From the NCBI GenBank assembly GCA_036009105.1, contig DASYMJ010000063.1, positions 1 to 18,090 of the forward strand: DNA of 18,090 nucleotides, given 5' to 3'. Shown here piece by piece: positions 1 to 7,647 of this stretch; within the stretch, counting starts at the first letter, position 1, and the number at the start of each line of letters is the position of its first letter. The position numbers and the translations under genes were made by a program. The notes under the pieces were generated by a model that ran no database searches, had not been told where the DNA came from, and saw nothing but the letters and a program-made list of their open reading frames with translations. The stretch comes from JAFAVZ01 sp036009105. Lineage in GTDB: Bacteria > Acidobacteriota > Thermoanaerobaculia > Gp7-AA8.

Positions 1-1826
1 AACCTCATAAGCGTAGACGCAATGTTGCTGAGATCCGTGGCCACGAGTGCGCCTTCTCCGGCGATGCGGCGATCGATGCCCAGCGCGCTCTCGTGAAGTC
101 TCAGAGCTCCTTCGAAATCATCGCGTCGCGATCGAGATCTGGCCATGTTCGTGAGAATGCTGGCAAATGCAGTCGAATCTGAGCGTCCCAACATCTCTAA
201 AGTCACCGCCGCTCTGCTCAACAAGCTGTCGCCGAGATCGAAATGCGCTCGATGTACAAGGTAGCTGCCCATCAGCCGGCAGATCGCCGCGACCCCTTCA
301 GTCGCAGCACCGAGAGCAGCCGCATGCTCGTTCACACTTAGCGTATGGGGGATGAGTCGATCGAGCATCGGCCAGGTTCGTGAGTCGAAAATTTCGGTTT
401 CCAAGGGTACATTTAGCAAGCTGGCCGCGTCGCCACACCACCGCGCCTGCTCCTCGGGTGATTCGCTGTCGCGGATCACGAACTGCTGTAGCCTGTGCAC
501 CGCGAGTGCGTCGTCTTCTGTCTTGATCAGCGAATAGCGCCGCAAGATGGCTACCGAGTCCTCGAAGGCGAACGGATCGCGAGTGCCACGCAGGACGTTG
601 CGCGGCACATCGTCCGGAGCGAGATAGGCCATCAGGTGGAGCAGCTCTTCCGCGGCAGGGTTTTCAACGCGCACCCTCTCCATCGACATCTGCCAGACCG
701 TTGCGAGGGGCCTGCGGTCGCGCGCCCAAAGTTCCTTGCGCCGGGTGCGGAAGAGGTGGAGGTAGTCGGCGACAGGGGTCGACCGCTCCTCCATGTACGC
801 GGCCGCCTGCTCGATGGCCAGAGGCAGATAGCCGAGCTCCTTCGCCACCTCGGCGGCCGCCGCCTCGTCCTTCTTGCCGCTGCGTTTCAGGAGCAGGCGC
901 ACGGCATCGTCCGGCGGCATCACGTCGACCTGCAGCGGCTCGGCGATGCCGCGCCAGTTCGGATTGCGTGAAGTCAGGATCACCTGCCCCGCCCGTCCGG
1001 ACGGCAGGTACGGAGCGACGTCCTCCGGCTTCTCCACGTTGTCGAAAATCAGCAGCCAGCCCTGGTGCAATTCGAGCCAGGCTTTCACCGCGGCCACGAT
1101 CACCGGCTGATCCACGGCAGAGGGCAATCCGAGCGGCGCGGCCAGCGCGCCGTAATCGGAGGCGAGGGTGGTGGGGAGCTCGGAGCGGATCCACCACACC
1201 AGCTGGTAGTCCGAGCGCGAACGATACGCATACTCGACGGCGATCTGCGTCTTCCCCACCCCGCCCAACCCGCTGATGGCCTGCACCACCGCCGCGGCGC
1301 TGTCCGTCGCGAGAGCACGCGCAAGGTCGTCGAGCAAGTCCTCGCGGCCCACGAAGTTCGGATTGCGGGCGTGAGGCACGTTCCAGAGGGAAACAGGAGG
1401 AGGAGCGGAAGCGATCGCCCGGCGGATTCCCTGCACTACGTCCGTAAACGCTGCGTCGCGATCCTTCCACGAAGTCACCGGTTTCGCGCCGCTCGGCAGC
1501 ACCTGCAACTTCGCGAACCCAGCGCCGGCCCAATCGACTTTGCGGAGAAGGATGGGGATCGCGCGTCCACTGTCGAGCGCCTGCTTCATCTCCACGGTCG
1601 TGCAATAGCCGGAGGCGAGAAAGCTGGAGCTGATCAGGAGCAGGACGAAATCAGCGGCGGCCAGTTGACGCTGGATCTCGGCGCTCCAGTCTGTGCCCGG
1701 CACGAGCTGCCGGTCCTCCCACGAAGTGATGACGGCCTGGTTCCGCAGATTGGAAAGATGCTCGACCAGCTGATCCTTCAGCTTCGCGTCCCTGTGGGAG
1801 TACGAAACGAACAGCCGAACGGCCAT
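1..1826 (-). CDS. TIR / NB-ARC STAND NTPase with C-terminal TPR-like repeats (3' end cut by window edge)
   Basis: My own translation of the minus strand from the ATG at 1826 gives 608 residues open to the window edge, so the C terminus is missing. Residues 3-135 are a TIR domain: box 1 FVSYS at 6-10, and a candidate NADase glutamate E79 in the YCTTVE segment. Residues about 157-340 are an NB-ARC ATPase: NFVGRE at 157-162, Walker A GLGGVGKT (186-193, K192), Walker B LLIFDN (258-263), TSR at 285-287 and a GLPL-like GYLPLA at 332-337. From about 480 the protein becomes helical, and the last 100 residues look like TPRs. By family knowledge such proteins are STAND sensors in which repeats detect a trigger and TIR degrades NAD+; an antiphage role is inferred. 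The start is supported by AGGA 7 nt upstream. It lies 9 nt after the M3 peptidase stop. The TPR part looks less GC-rich than its neighbours. Confidence 0.9.
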   Translation of the reverse strand, partial: MAVRLFVSYSHRDAKLKDQLVEHLSNLRNQAVITSWEDRQLVPGTDWSAEIQRQLAAADFVLLLISSSFLASGYCTTVEMKQALDSGRAIPILLRKVDWAGAGFAKLQVLPSGAKPVTSWKDRDAAFTDVVQGIRRAIASAPPPVSLWNVPHARNPNFVGREDLLDDLARALATDSAAAVVQAISGLGGVGKTQIAVEYAYRSRSDYQLVWWIRSELPTTLASDYGALAAPLGLPSAVDQPVIVAAVKAWLELHQGWLLIFDNVEKPEDVAPYLPSGRAGQVILTSRNPNWRGIAEPLQVDVMPPDDAVRLLLKRSGKKDEAAAAEVAKELGYLPLAIEQAAAYMEERSTPVADYLHLFRTRRKELWARDRRPLATVWQMSMERVRVENPAAEELLHLMAYLAPDDVPRNVLRGTRDPFAFEDSVAILRRYSLIKTEDDALAVHRLQQFVIRDSESPEEQARWCGDAASLLNVPLETEIFDSRTWPMLDRLIPHTLSVNEHAAALGAATEGVAAICRLMGSYLVHRAHFDLGDSLLSRAAVTLEMLGRSDSTAFASILTNMARSRSRRDDFEGALRLHESALGIDRRIAGEGALVATDLSNIASTLMR

Positions 1827-1835
1827 CCGGCGATC

Positions 1836-3779
1836 CTACTCCCCCCGTATGCGCGCGAAGAACGCCTCGCTCGAGACCGGCCGGCCCAGGAACCGCTCCA
1901 CCAGGTCCCGCGCCGGCTCCTCGGAGCCGCGGCTGAGGATCAGCTCCCGGAAGCGGCGGCCGGTCGTGCCGTTCATCAGGTCGGCGCCGAAGGTCGACAC
2001 CATGTCCAGCGCGATCACCTTGGCCCACATGTACCCGTAGTACCCCGCCGCGTAGCCGGACGCGATGTGCTCGAACGTGCCCGGAAAGCAGGTGCCGGGC
2101 ACGTGGCCCATCGGCGTCGAGCCTTCCATCTCCGCCCATACCTGCAGGCAGGGGCGGGGGGACTCGCCGGATAAAGCCATGTCGAACGATGCATAGAGGT
2201 GCTGGCGTCCGTAGTCGATCCCGGCGCCGAATTTCTTCGCCGCCACCAGACGGAGCACCAGCTCCTCGTCGATGGACGGGCAATCGCCGCAGTGATTGCG
2301 CATCAGGGAGAGCGACTCCATCCGGTTCGCCCACTCCTCGTACATCTGCGACGGCGCCTCCACGAAATCGCGCTCCACGCTCGTCCCGGAATGCTGCAGG
2401 TACTCCGTCTTCGACAGCACGCCGTGCAGCACGTGGCCGAACTCGTGGAGCAGCGTCTCCACCTCGTCGTGAGTCAGGCCGTCGCGATTGAAATTCGTCA
2501 CCAGCACGCTGACCGGCTTCCGCCCCGCGCGCACGCTCACCCCGCGCACCGGCCACGCCGCGGCGTGCTTGTACTTGCCGTCCCGCGGATAGAGATCGAG
2601 ATAGATGCCGCCGATGAACTCCCCATCCGCGGCGTCGCGCACGTCGAGATAGATCACGTCCTCATGCCATACCGGCACCGAGGCGCGCTCGAACTTGACG
2701 CCGTAAAGGCGCTCGCTGATGTCGAGCATCCAGTCGATGGCCGGCGCGGTGGGAAAATACTTGCGCAGCTCTTCCTGATCGATCGCGTAGCGCTCCTCGC
2801 GCAGCCGCTCGCGGTAGTACGAAACATCCCACCGCTCGATGTCCGCCTGCTCGGCGGGCACGCCGGTGAGCCGCCCCTTGACCTCGGCCAGCTGCGCGAC
2901 GTCCAGCAGCTCGGCCTCGGTCACCACGTTCTTCACGTCATCCAGGAAGCGGAGCACCGTCTCCGGGTTCTCCACCATCCGCCGCTTGGTGACGTAATGC
3001 GCGTAGCTCGGCACCTCGTACAGCTCCGCGATCTCCTTGCGCAGCGCGACGATCTCGTCCAGCACCGCGGTATTGCGATCCGTGCCGCGGTTTGTGTTCG
3101 CCACGTAATAGCGGCGCCGGGCCTGCCCGTCGTGCGCGTACATGGTGAAGGGGACGTAATCCGGATAGTCGAAGCCGACCACGATGTTTCCCGCCTCGTC
3201 GCGCGTCTGCCGGTCGAGCCATGACTGCGGCAGGCCGGCGCATTCGGCGGGCGTGAAGGTGATCTTCGTCTCGTTGTCGCGGATGTTGCGGGCGAACTCC
3301 TGCCCCAGCTCGGTCAGCCGCTCGGAGATCTGCTTGAAGCGCTCCCGCTTCTCCGGCGCGAGCGAGACGCCGCTGTCCTCGAAGCTCTCCAGCAGGTCCT
3401 TGCGCAGCTGCTGATCGGCGATCGAGTGCGGCTTCACCTCGCGGACGCGCTCATAGAACGTCTCGCTCTGGAAGAGCTCGGTAAGGAAGCTCGACTCCTG
3501 CACCAGCGCGACGTCGCCCGCATCGCGCACCTCCCGATCGGGGTGCACGCTATTGAGCAGCGAGATCGGCCCGAACGCATCCTCGAGCACGATGGCCGCG
3601 CGGTCCCACGCCTGCAGCACGGTCTGGGGCGAGGCCTGCTCCAGCGGCACGGCCTCCAGTTCCTGCACCATCCGCCGCGCCTCGGCCAGCGCTGACTCCG
3701 CGGCGCGCATCAACTCCTCCGCCGTGTACACCGGCAGGACGGCACGTTCTTCTTCGACGAGAGTGATCAAATCCGTCAT
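1836..3779 (-). CDS. M3-family zinc oligopeptidase (oligopeptidase A / thimet-like)
   Basis: A 647-residue protein with no signal peptide, close to the usual size of cytoplasmic M3A oligopeptidases. The zinc site is intact: HEFGH at residues 445-449 (H445, E446, H449), with the third ligand E474 in FVEAPSQ, 25 residues on, as in thimet oligopeptidase and OpdA/PrlC. The C-terminal AAGYYGYMWA segment is also typical of the family. The N-terminal 350 residues are the helical domain that restricts access to short peptides. Expected role: degradation of short peptides, including signal-peptide remnants, in the cytoplasm. I chose the ATG at 3779; an in-frame ATG at 3791 would add four residues, and neither has a clear Shine-Dalgarno. 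An open frame continues upstream to 4550, but it is antisense to the TPR gene and shows no family similarity. The gene is divergent from the TPR gene and closely followed by the TIR/NB-ARC gene. Confidence 0.93.
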   Translation of the reverse strand: MTDLITLVEEERAVLPVYTAEELMRAAESALAEARRMVQELEAVPLEQASPQTVLQAWDRAAIVLEDAFGPISLLNSVHPDREVRDAGDVALVQESSFLTELFQSETFYERVREVKPHSIADQQLRKDLLESFEDSGVSLAPEKRERFKQISERLTELGQEFARNIRDNETKITFTPAECAGLPQSWLDRQTRDEAGNIVVGFDYPDYVPFTMYAHDGQARRRYYVANTNRGTDRNTAVLDEIVALRKEIAELYEVPSYAHYVTKRRMVENPETVLRFLDDVKNVVTEAELLDVAQLAEVKGRLTGVPAEQADIERWDVSYYRERLREERYAIDQEELRKYFPTAPAIDWMLDISERLYGVKFERASVPVWHEDVIYLDVRDAADGEFIGGIYLDLYPRDGKYKHAAAWPVRGVSVRAGRKPVSVLVTNFNRDGLTHDEVETLLHEFGHVLHGVLSKTEYLQHSGTSVERDFVEAPSQMYEEWANRMESLSLMRNHCGDCPSIDEELVLRLVAAKKFGAGIDYGRQHLYASFDMALSGESPRPCLQVWAEMEGSTPMGHVPGTCFPGTFEHIASGYAAGYYGYMWAKVIALDMVSTFGADLMNGTTGRRFRELILSRGSEEPARDLVERFLGRPVSSEAFFARIRGE

Positions 3780-3851
3780 GGGGCCCGTCATTCTATGCAA
3801 ACTTCTTCCCACCCCGGTCGTATTGATATCGAAACCCCTGGAGGCCTCCGA

Positions 3852-4718
3852 ATGAGACGAATCGCAGCCGTCGTGGTTGCCCTCTGTGCCTTTTCCGCGC
3901 TGGCGCAGAATGACCCCTTCACTCTTGGCAAGGCGGCGTTGGAGAAGAATGACGCCGATGCGGCGGCCACATACCTGGAGAAAGCGGTCGCCCAGCAGCC
4001 CAACAATGCGCTCTATCACTATTGGCTCGGCAGCGCATACGGCACGCAGGCGCAGAAGGCGAGCCTCTTCGGGCAGGCGCGCCTGGCCGGCAAGGTGAAA
4101 GACGAGTTCGAGCGCGCCGTGCAGCTCGATCCGAACCTGCTCGACGCCCGCATGGGCCTGATCGACTTCTACACCATGGCCCCCGCCATCATGGGCGGCA
4201 GCGAAGAAAAGGCGATGCAGCAGGCGGCGGAGATCAAGAAGCGCGACTCCCTCCAGGGCCACCGCGCCATGGTCCGCATCTACTCCCGCCAGAAGAAGAC
4301 CGACCTCGCGCGCAACGAGTGGCTCGCCGCGGTGAAGGAGCAGCCCACCTCCGCCAAGGCCCACAACGGCCTGGCCGGCTTCTACCTCGGCGTCGACAAG
4401 AACACCGCCGCTGCCATGACGGAAGCCGAGGCGGCGGTGAAGGCCGATCCGGGGTACATGCCGGCCTGGTTCCGGGTGGGGCAGGTCGCCGCGAACGCCG
4501 GCACGAACCTGCCGCGCGGCGAGGAGGCGATGAAAAAGTACCTCGCCCATAAGCCGGGTGAGAACGAGCCGGGCCTGGCCGATGCGAACTACTGGCTGGG
4601 GATGATCTACGAGAAGATGGGGCGGAAAGCGGAGGCGAAGGCCAGCTACCAGGCCGCGCTCAAGCTGGCGCCGCAGTCGAAGACGATCGCGGAGGCGGTG
4701 AAGCGGGTGTCATCCTGA
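3852..4718 (+). CDS. Secreted TPR-repeat protein
   Basis: A 288-residue protein. The start at 3852 is preceded by GGAGG at 3840-3844 with 7 nt spacing, and it gives a clean signal peptide (MRRIAAVVVALCAFSALAQ, cleavage probably after AQ); the upstream in-frame ATG at 3795 would bury this signal. The mature part is made of helix pairs with TPR character: residues 22-51 (TLGKAALEKNDADAAATYLEKAV), about 53-80, and a clear last repeat at about 240-275 (YWLGMIYEKMGRKAEAKASYQAALKLAP). No catalytic motif is visible. It is probably a periplasmic scaffold protein. It is transcribed alone, divergently from the M3 peptidase, with 72 bp between the two starts that must hold both promoters. Its stop codon lies inside the palindromic repeat at 4709-4804. 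Confidence 0.88.
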   Translation: MRRIAAVVVALCAFSALAQNDPFTLGKAALEKNDADAAATYLEKAVAQQPNNALYHYWLGSAYGTQAQKASLFGQARLAGKVKDEFERAVQLDPNLLDARMGLIDFYTMAPAIMGGSEEKAMQQAAEIKKRDSLQGHRAMVRIYSRQKKTDLARNEWLAAVKEQPTSAKAHNGLAGFYLGVDKNTAAAMTEAEAAVKADPGYMPAWFRVGQVAANAGTNLPRGEEAMKKYLAHKPGENEPGLADANYWLGMIYEKMGRKAEAKASYQAALKLAPQSKTIAEAVKRVSS

Positions 4719-4804
4719 GGTGCGCAGACGGCGAAGGAACCGTACCTTCAGGCGCAACGCAAGATCGGTGGGGATCCTTCGTCCTCCGCGGGACTCAGGA
4801 TGAC
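4709..4804. repeat. Palindromic dispersed-type repeat between convergent genes
   Basis: A perfect 11-bp terminal inverted repeat, GTCATCCTGAG (4709-4719) and CTCAGGATGAC (4794-4804), encloses an inner arm pair CGAAGGAACC (4732-4741) and GGATCCTTCG (4772-4781) with 9 of 10 complementary positions. The left arm contains the TGA stop of the TPR gene, and the right arm ends 4 nt before the stop of the M23 gene. The CATCCTGAG...GAAGGATC composition resembles a repeat family I recall from many environmental bacterial genomes. It may also serve as a bidirectional terminator. Confidence 0.75.
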
Positions 4805-4808
4805 GTGA

Positions 4809-5372
4809 TCATCGCGCCGCCAGCAGCGGATACGGATTGATCGGCGTGGCCTGCCACCAGCGCTTCTCCGCCGTCAGCACCTCGATGGCGAAATGCAGAT
4901 GCGGGGCGTCTGGCGGCGCGTTGCCGGTCGTCCCGACGTAACCGATCACGGTGCCGGCCTTGACCGCCATCCCTTCCCGCAGGTTGTCCGCGTAGTGGTC
5001 GAGATGGGCGTAGTAATAGACCTTCTCCTGCGCCGCGTCGAACTCGTAGACGGTGAGGCCGCCCGCGGCGCTGGTGAAGAGCTTGCGGATGGTGCCGTCC
5101 ACGCATGCGATCACCGGCGTGCCGCGAGGGGCCATGATGTCGAGGGCGCCATGCATGCGGCCGCCGCTGCGCACGCCGTCGAAGTTGTCGTGCAGGTCGG
5201 CCGGCGCGACGCCGAGGACGGGGACCAGCAGGCCGCCGCTGGATGCGGCAGCGGGCGGAGCAATGATCGCGGCCGGCGCAACGTCCCGGCGCCGAGCCTC
5301 GGCCGGATGCGTCATCAGGACGCCGACGGCGCCCAGGACGAGCCCGCTGAAGAACGCATAAGCTGTTCGCAT
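4809..5372 (-). CDS. Secreted M23 (LytM-type) peptidoglycan endopeptidase
   Basis: A 187-residue protein with an N-terminal membrane or signal segment (residues 3-22, AYAFFSGLVLGAVGVLM). A short Ala/Pro-rich linker is followed by one M23 domain from about residue 50. The zinc and catalytic residues are present: H74 and D78 in MHGALDI, H123 in YYAHLD, and H158 and H160 in PHLHFAI. This is an active LAS-type metallopeptidase pattern rather than a degenerate LytM. Family role: cleavage of peptide cross-bridges in peptidoglycan in the periplasm or outside the cell; it could act in division or growth. The gene has no close partner. It is divergent from the glycosylase gene with 74 bp between starts and convergent with the TPR gene. 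The Shine-Dalgarno is weak (AGG 5 nt from ATG). Confidence 0.9.
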   Translation of the reverse strand: MRTAYAFFSGLVLGAVGVLMTHPAEARRRDVAPAAIIAPPAAASSGGLLVPVLGVAPADLHDNFDGVRSGGRMHGALDIMAPRGTPVIACVDGTIRKLFTSAAGGLTVYEFDAAQEKVYYYAHLDHYADNLREGMAVKAGTVIGYVGTTGNAPPDAPHLHFAIEVLTAEKRWWQATPINPYPLLAAR

Positions 5373-5434
5373 GTACCTGACTTAAGCCATGGTCGTGCCT
5401 ACTTGTTCCAGCGAGCCCGGCGACAGGGCGACGG

Positions 5435-5440
5435 TAATAT
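5435..5440 (+). promoter_or_regulatory. Putative -10 element of the glycosylase gene
   Basis: TAATAT ends 6 nt before the GTG start at 5447, and no Shine-Dalgarno is present between them. No convincing -35 was found at 16-18 nt spacing. The position implies a leaderless or nearly leaderless transcript. Confidence 0.45.
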
Positions 5441-5446
5441 TCCCGC

Positions 5447-6331
5447 GTGCCGGAATTGCCTGACGTCACGGTGTACATCGAGGCGCTGGAAAAGCGCATC
5501 ACCGGACAACCGTTGCAGAAGCTCCGGCTGGCCAATCCATTCGTCCTCCGCTCCGTGATGCCCGCCGCAGGCGACCTGGCCGGCAAGCGCGTTCTCGGGT
5601 TGCAGCGGATGGGCAAGCGCATCGTCATCCGCCTGGAGGACGAGCTCTTCATCGTCATCCATCTGATGATCGCCGGCCGCTTCCGCTGGCTCGCCCCGAA
5701 CGCGAAGGTGCCGGGCAAGCTCGGGCTCGCCGCGTTCGACTTTCCCAACGGGACGCTGGTGCTGACCGAGGCGGGGTCGAAGCGGCGCGCGTCGATCCAT
5801 CTGGAGCGGGGCGAGGCGGCGATGCGCGCGCACGATCCGGGCGGCCTCGAGCCGCTGGAGATGACGCTGGAGCAATTCAGCGAGGCGCTCACCAAGGAGC
5901 GGCACACGGTGAAGCGGACGCTCACCGATCCGCACCTCTTCAGCGGCATCGGCAACTCCTACTCGGACGAGATCCTCCACCGGGCCCGCCTCTCCCCGGT
6001 GCAGCTGACGACGAACCTCCATGCGGAGGAGATCGAGCGCCTCTTCCTGGCCGTGCGCGACACGCTGACCATCTGGACCGATCGCCTGCGCGAGGAGGCC
6101 GGCGACAGGTTCCCGGAAAAGGTGACCGCGTTCCGCGACGGGATGGCCGTGCACGGCCGCTTCGGCAAGCCGTGCCCCGACTGCGGCAGCCCCGTGCAGC
6201 ACATCGTGTATGCCGACAACGAGACGAACTACTGCGCCCGCTGCCAGACCGGCGGAAAGCTGCTCGCCGACCGCGCGCTCTCCCGCCTGCTGCACAGCGA
6301 CTGGCCAAGAACGCTGAACGAGGAAGGATGA
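5447..6331 (+). CDS. Fpg/Nei-family DNA glycosylase (divergent)
   Basis: A 294-residue protein starting at GTG. The N terminus MPELPDV carries the catalytic Pro2 (nucleophile after Met removal) and Glu3, and K57 in QRMGKRI matches the conserved lysine of the N-terminal beta sandwich. The helix-two-turn-helix region lies around 150-175 (FSGIGNSYSDEIL). The C-terminal zinc finger has all four cysteines (CPDC about 245, CARC about 267). Role: excision of oxidised purines or pyrimidines and AP-lyase cleavage in base excision repair. Odd point: the loop before the third cysteine reads DNETNYC where Fpg and Nei normally have a QRATFYC/GRST-type sequence, so the DNA-binding arginine is replaced. It could belong to a divergent Fpg/Nei branch, so I give no symbol. 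It stands alone, and its stop codon is inside the next hairpin repeat. Confidence 0.9.
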   Translation: MPELPDVTVYIEALEKRITGQPLQKLRLANPFVLRSVMPAAGDLAGKRVLGLQRMGKRIVIRLEDELFIVIHLMIAGRFRWLAPNAKVPGKLGLAAFDFPNGTLVLTEAGSKRRASIHLERGEAAMRAHDPGGLEPLEMTLEQFSEALTKERHTVKRTLTDPHLFSGIGNSYSDEILHRARLSPVQLTTNLHAEEIERLFLAVRDTLTIWTDRLREEAGDRFPEKVTAFRDGMAVHGRFGKPCPDCGSPVQHIVYADNETNYCARCQTGGKLLADRALSRLLHSDWPRTLNEEG

Positions 6332-6390
6332 ACGATGAACAAAGGCGGCCCGGCCGTTCATCGTTCATCGTTCATCCTTCATCGTTCATT
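6327..6390. repeat. Heptamer-repeat hairpin A (GATGAAC units)
   Basis: Two GATGAAC units (6327-6340) face five units of GTTCATC, CTTCATC or GTTCATT (6356-6390) across a 15-nt GC-rich loop containing GGCCCGGCC. The 14 bp of 6327-6340 and 6356-6369 pair perfectly, and slipped pairings are possible. The first unit contains the stop codon of the glycosylase. It can act as a transcription terminator, but it has no clean U tract. A related structure lies at 9091-9174. Confidence 0.85.
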
Positions 6391-6436
6391 CGTTCTCTAA
6401 CCTTCCCCCCTCCCGCACGTCTATCAGCGCGACACC

Positions 6437-7030
6437 ATGTCCCCAGCAGCCGCCGCCCTATCCTTTCTAAACCCTGTGCGCACAACGACGAACACAGCGA
6501 AACCTGATGATGACCTCCGGCTCGCGGCGGCCTGCGCGGCCGGGGAGTCGGCGGTCTTCGAGCGCATCTATCGCACGTACGGCGAGCGGATGAAGTCGAT
6601 CGCCTACAACCATCTGGGGAACGTCTCCGACGCGGAAGACGCGGTGCAGGAAACGTTTCTGAAAGTGCATCGCGCGGCGGCGAGCTACAGCGGCGAGGCG
6701 TCGTTCTCCACCTGGATCTACCGCATTCTGGTCAATACCTGTTACGACCTGCTGCGCAAACGCAAACGCCGTCCGGACGAGGCGCCGATCGACGACATGG
6801 CCGGCTTCGAGCGCTCGGGCCCGGCCGTGGACGATGCCAAACGCATCACCCTGCGCAAACTGCTGGCCGGCCTGCCGGAGCAACGCCGCAGCGTCTTCAC
6901 CCTCTTCGAGATCGAAGGGCTCAGCCACGCCGAGATCGGCCGCATCCTCGGCATCAGCGAAGGGAACTCCAAGTGGATCCTCTTCGCCACCAAGAAACAG
7001 CTGCAAGAGCAGTGGAAGAACCTGAAATGA
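6437..7030 (+). CDS. ECF-type RNA polymerase sigma factor
   Basis: A 197-residue protein with the two-domain ECF layout. Sigma-2 covers about residues 37-112 (ERIYRTYGERMKSIAY, then DAEDAVQETFLKVHR at 65-79 and the FSTWIYRILVNTCYDLLRKRKRR core). Sigma-4 covers about 138-192 (LPEQRRSVFTLFEIEGLSHAEIGRILGIS). Region 4.2 is unusual: the common GTVKSRL recognition stretch reads GNSKWIL. The role is transcription of a small regulon, released from the anti-sigma factor encoded next. The start is uncertain: the ATG at 6437 has no Shine-Dalgarno, and the first 25 residues are not part of the fold. A TATCAG hexamer ends 9 nt before the ATG, a possible leaderless -10. The stop overlaps the anti-sigma start (ATGA), which indicates translational coupling. 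Confidence 0.93.
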   Translation: MSPAAAALSFLNPVRTTTNTAKPDDDLRLAAACAAGESAVFERIYRTYGERMKSIAYNHLGNVSDAEDAVQETFLKVHRAAASYSGEASFSTWIYRILVNTCYDLLRKRKRRPDEAPIDDMAGFERSGPAVDDAKRITLRKLLAGLPEQRRSVFTLFEIEGLSHAEIGRILGISEGNSKWILFATKKQLQEQWKNLK

Positions 7031-7647
7031 ACATCACCTGCAATCAACTCGACGACCTCCTCCTCGAAGGCGATGCGTTCTCGCTGGAGACCGCCGCCCG
7101 CCACGCCGCGGGCTGCCCCTCCTGCGCCCGGACGCTGGCCGGCTGGAACGACCTCTCCTCCACCGCCCGCTCGCTGCATGCGACGTGGGAGAACGACATG
7201 CTCTGGCCGCGCATCGACCGCACCCTGCGCGCCGAGCGCGGCGCGTCCCGCGGCCGCCTCTGGCAGGTCGCCGCGGCCCTGCTCCTCACCGCCGGCCTGG
7301 GCGGCTTCATCTGGCGCTCGTATGACAAGGAGCGCGACTTCAACGCCGTGATCATCAAGGACTCCAAAGTGGAAGCGGTGGAGGATGCCGAGCGGGCGCA
7401 CCAGCGGGCCATCGCCGAGCTGGAACGGCTCACCGACCCGAAGCTCGAGCAGGCCTCGACGCCGCTCATGATCAGCTACAAAGAGAAGCTCATGCTGCTC
7501 GACGACGCCATCGCCGAGTGCGACTCCAACATCAAACTGAACCAACAGAACGCACACCTGCGCCGCCAGCTCCTCGCTCTCTACTCGGAGAAGCAGTCGA
7601 CGCTGAAGGATGTGCTGCGAGAGGACGCCCATGGATCGAATCACTAA
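7027..7647 (+). CDS. Membrane anti-sigma factor with zinc-binding motif
   Basis: A 206-residue protein that starts in the ATGA overlap with the sigma gene. The cytoplasmic N terminus has C5 and an Hx3Cx2C motif (H26, C30, C33), the ZAS-type anti-sigma signature. One transmembrane helix lies at about residues 78-97 (LWQVAAALLLTAGLGGFIW). The extracytoplasmic part is strongly helical and charged (about 115-195) and could form a coiled coil or sensor stalk. Family role: it holds the partner sigma factor at the membrane until a signal releases it; redox sensing through the zinc site is possible but not shown. It overlaps the DUF4097 gene by 17 nt, so the three genes form one transcription unit. 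Confidence 0.85.
   Translation: MNITCNQLDDLLLEGDAFSLETAARHAAGCPSCARTLAGWNDLSSTARSLHATWENDMLWPRIDRTLRAERGASRGRLWQVAAALLLTAGLGGFIWRSYDKERDFNAVIIKDSKVEAVEDAERAHQRAIAELERLTDPKLEQASTPLMISYKEKLMLLDDAIAECDSNIKLNQQNAHLRRQLLALYSEKQSTLKDVLREDAHGSNH

Noticed and set aside
3780..3851. Divergent promoter boxes between the M3 and TPR genes
   Set aside because: AT-rich hexamers such as TATTGA and GATATC occur, but no pair with good spacing stands out on either strand, so no site is called.
3780..4550. N-terminal extension of the M3 peptidase frame
   Set aside because: It would be antisense to most of the TPR gene, adds no family-like sequence, and the M3 domain length is complete from 3779.
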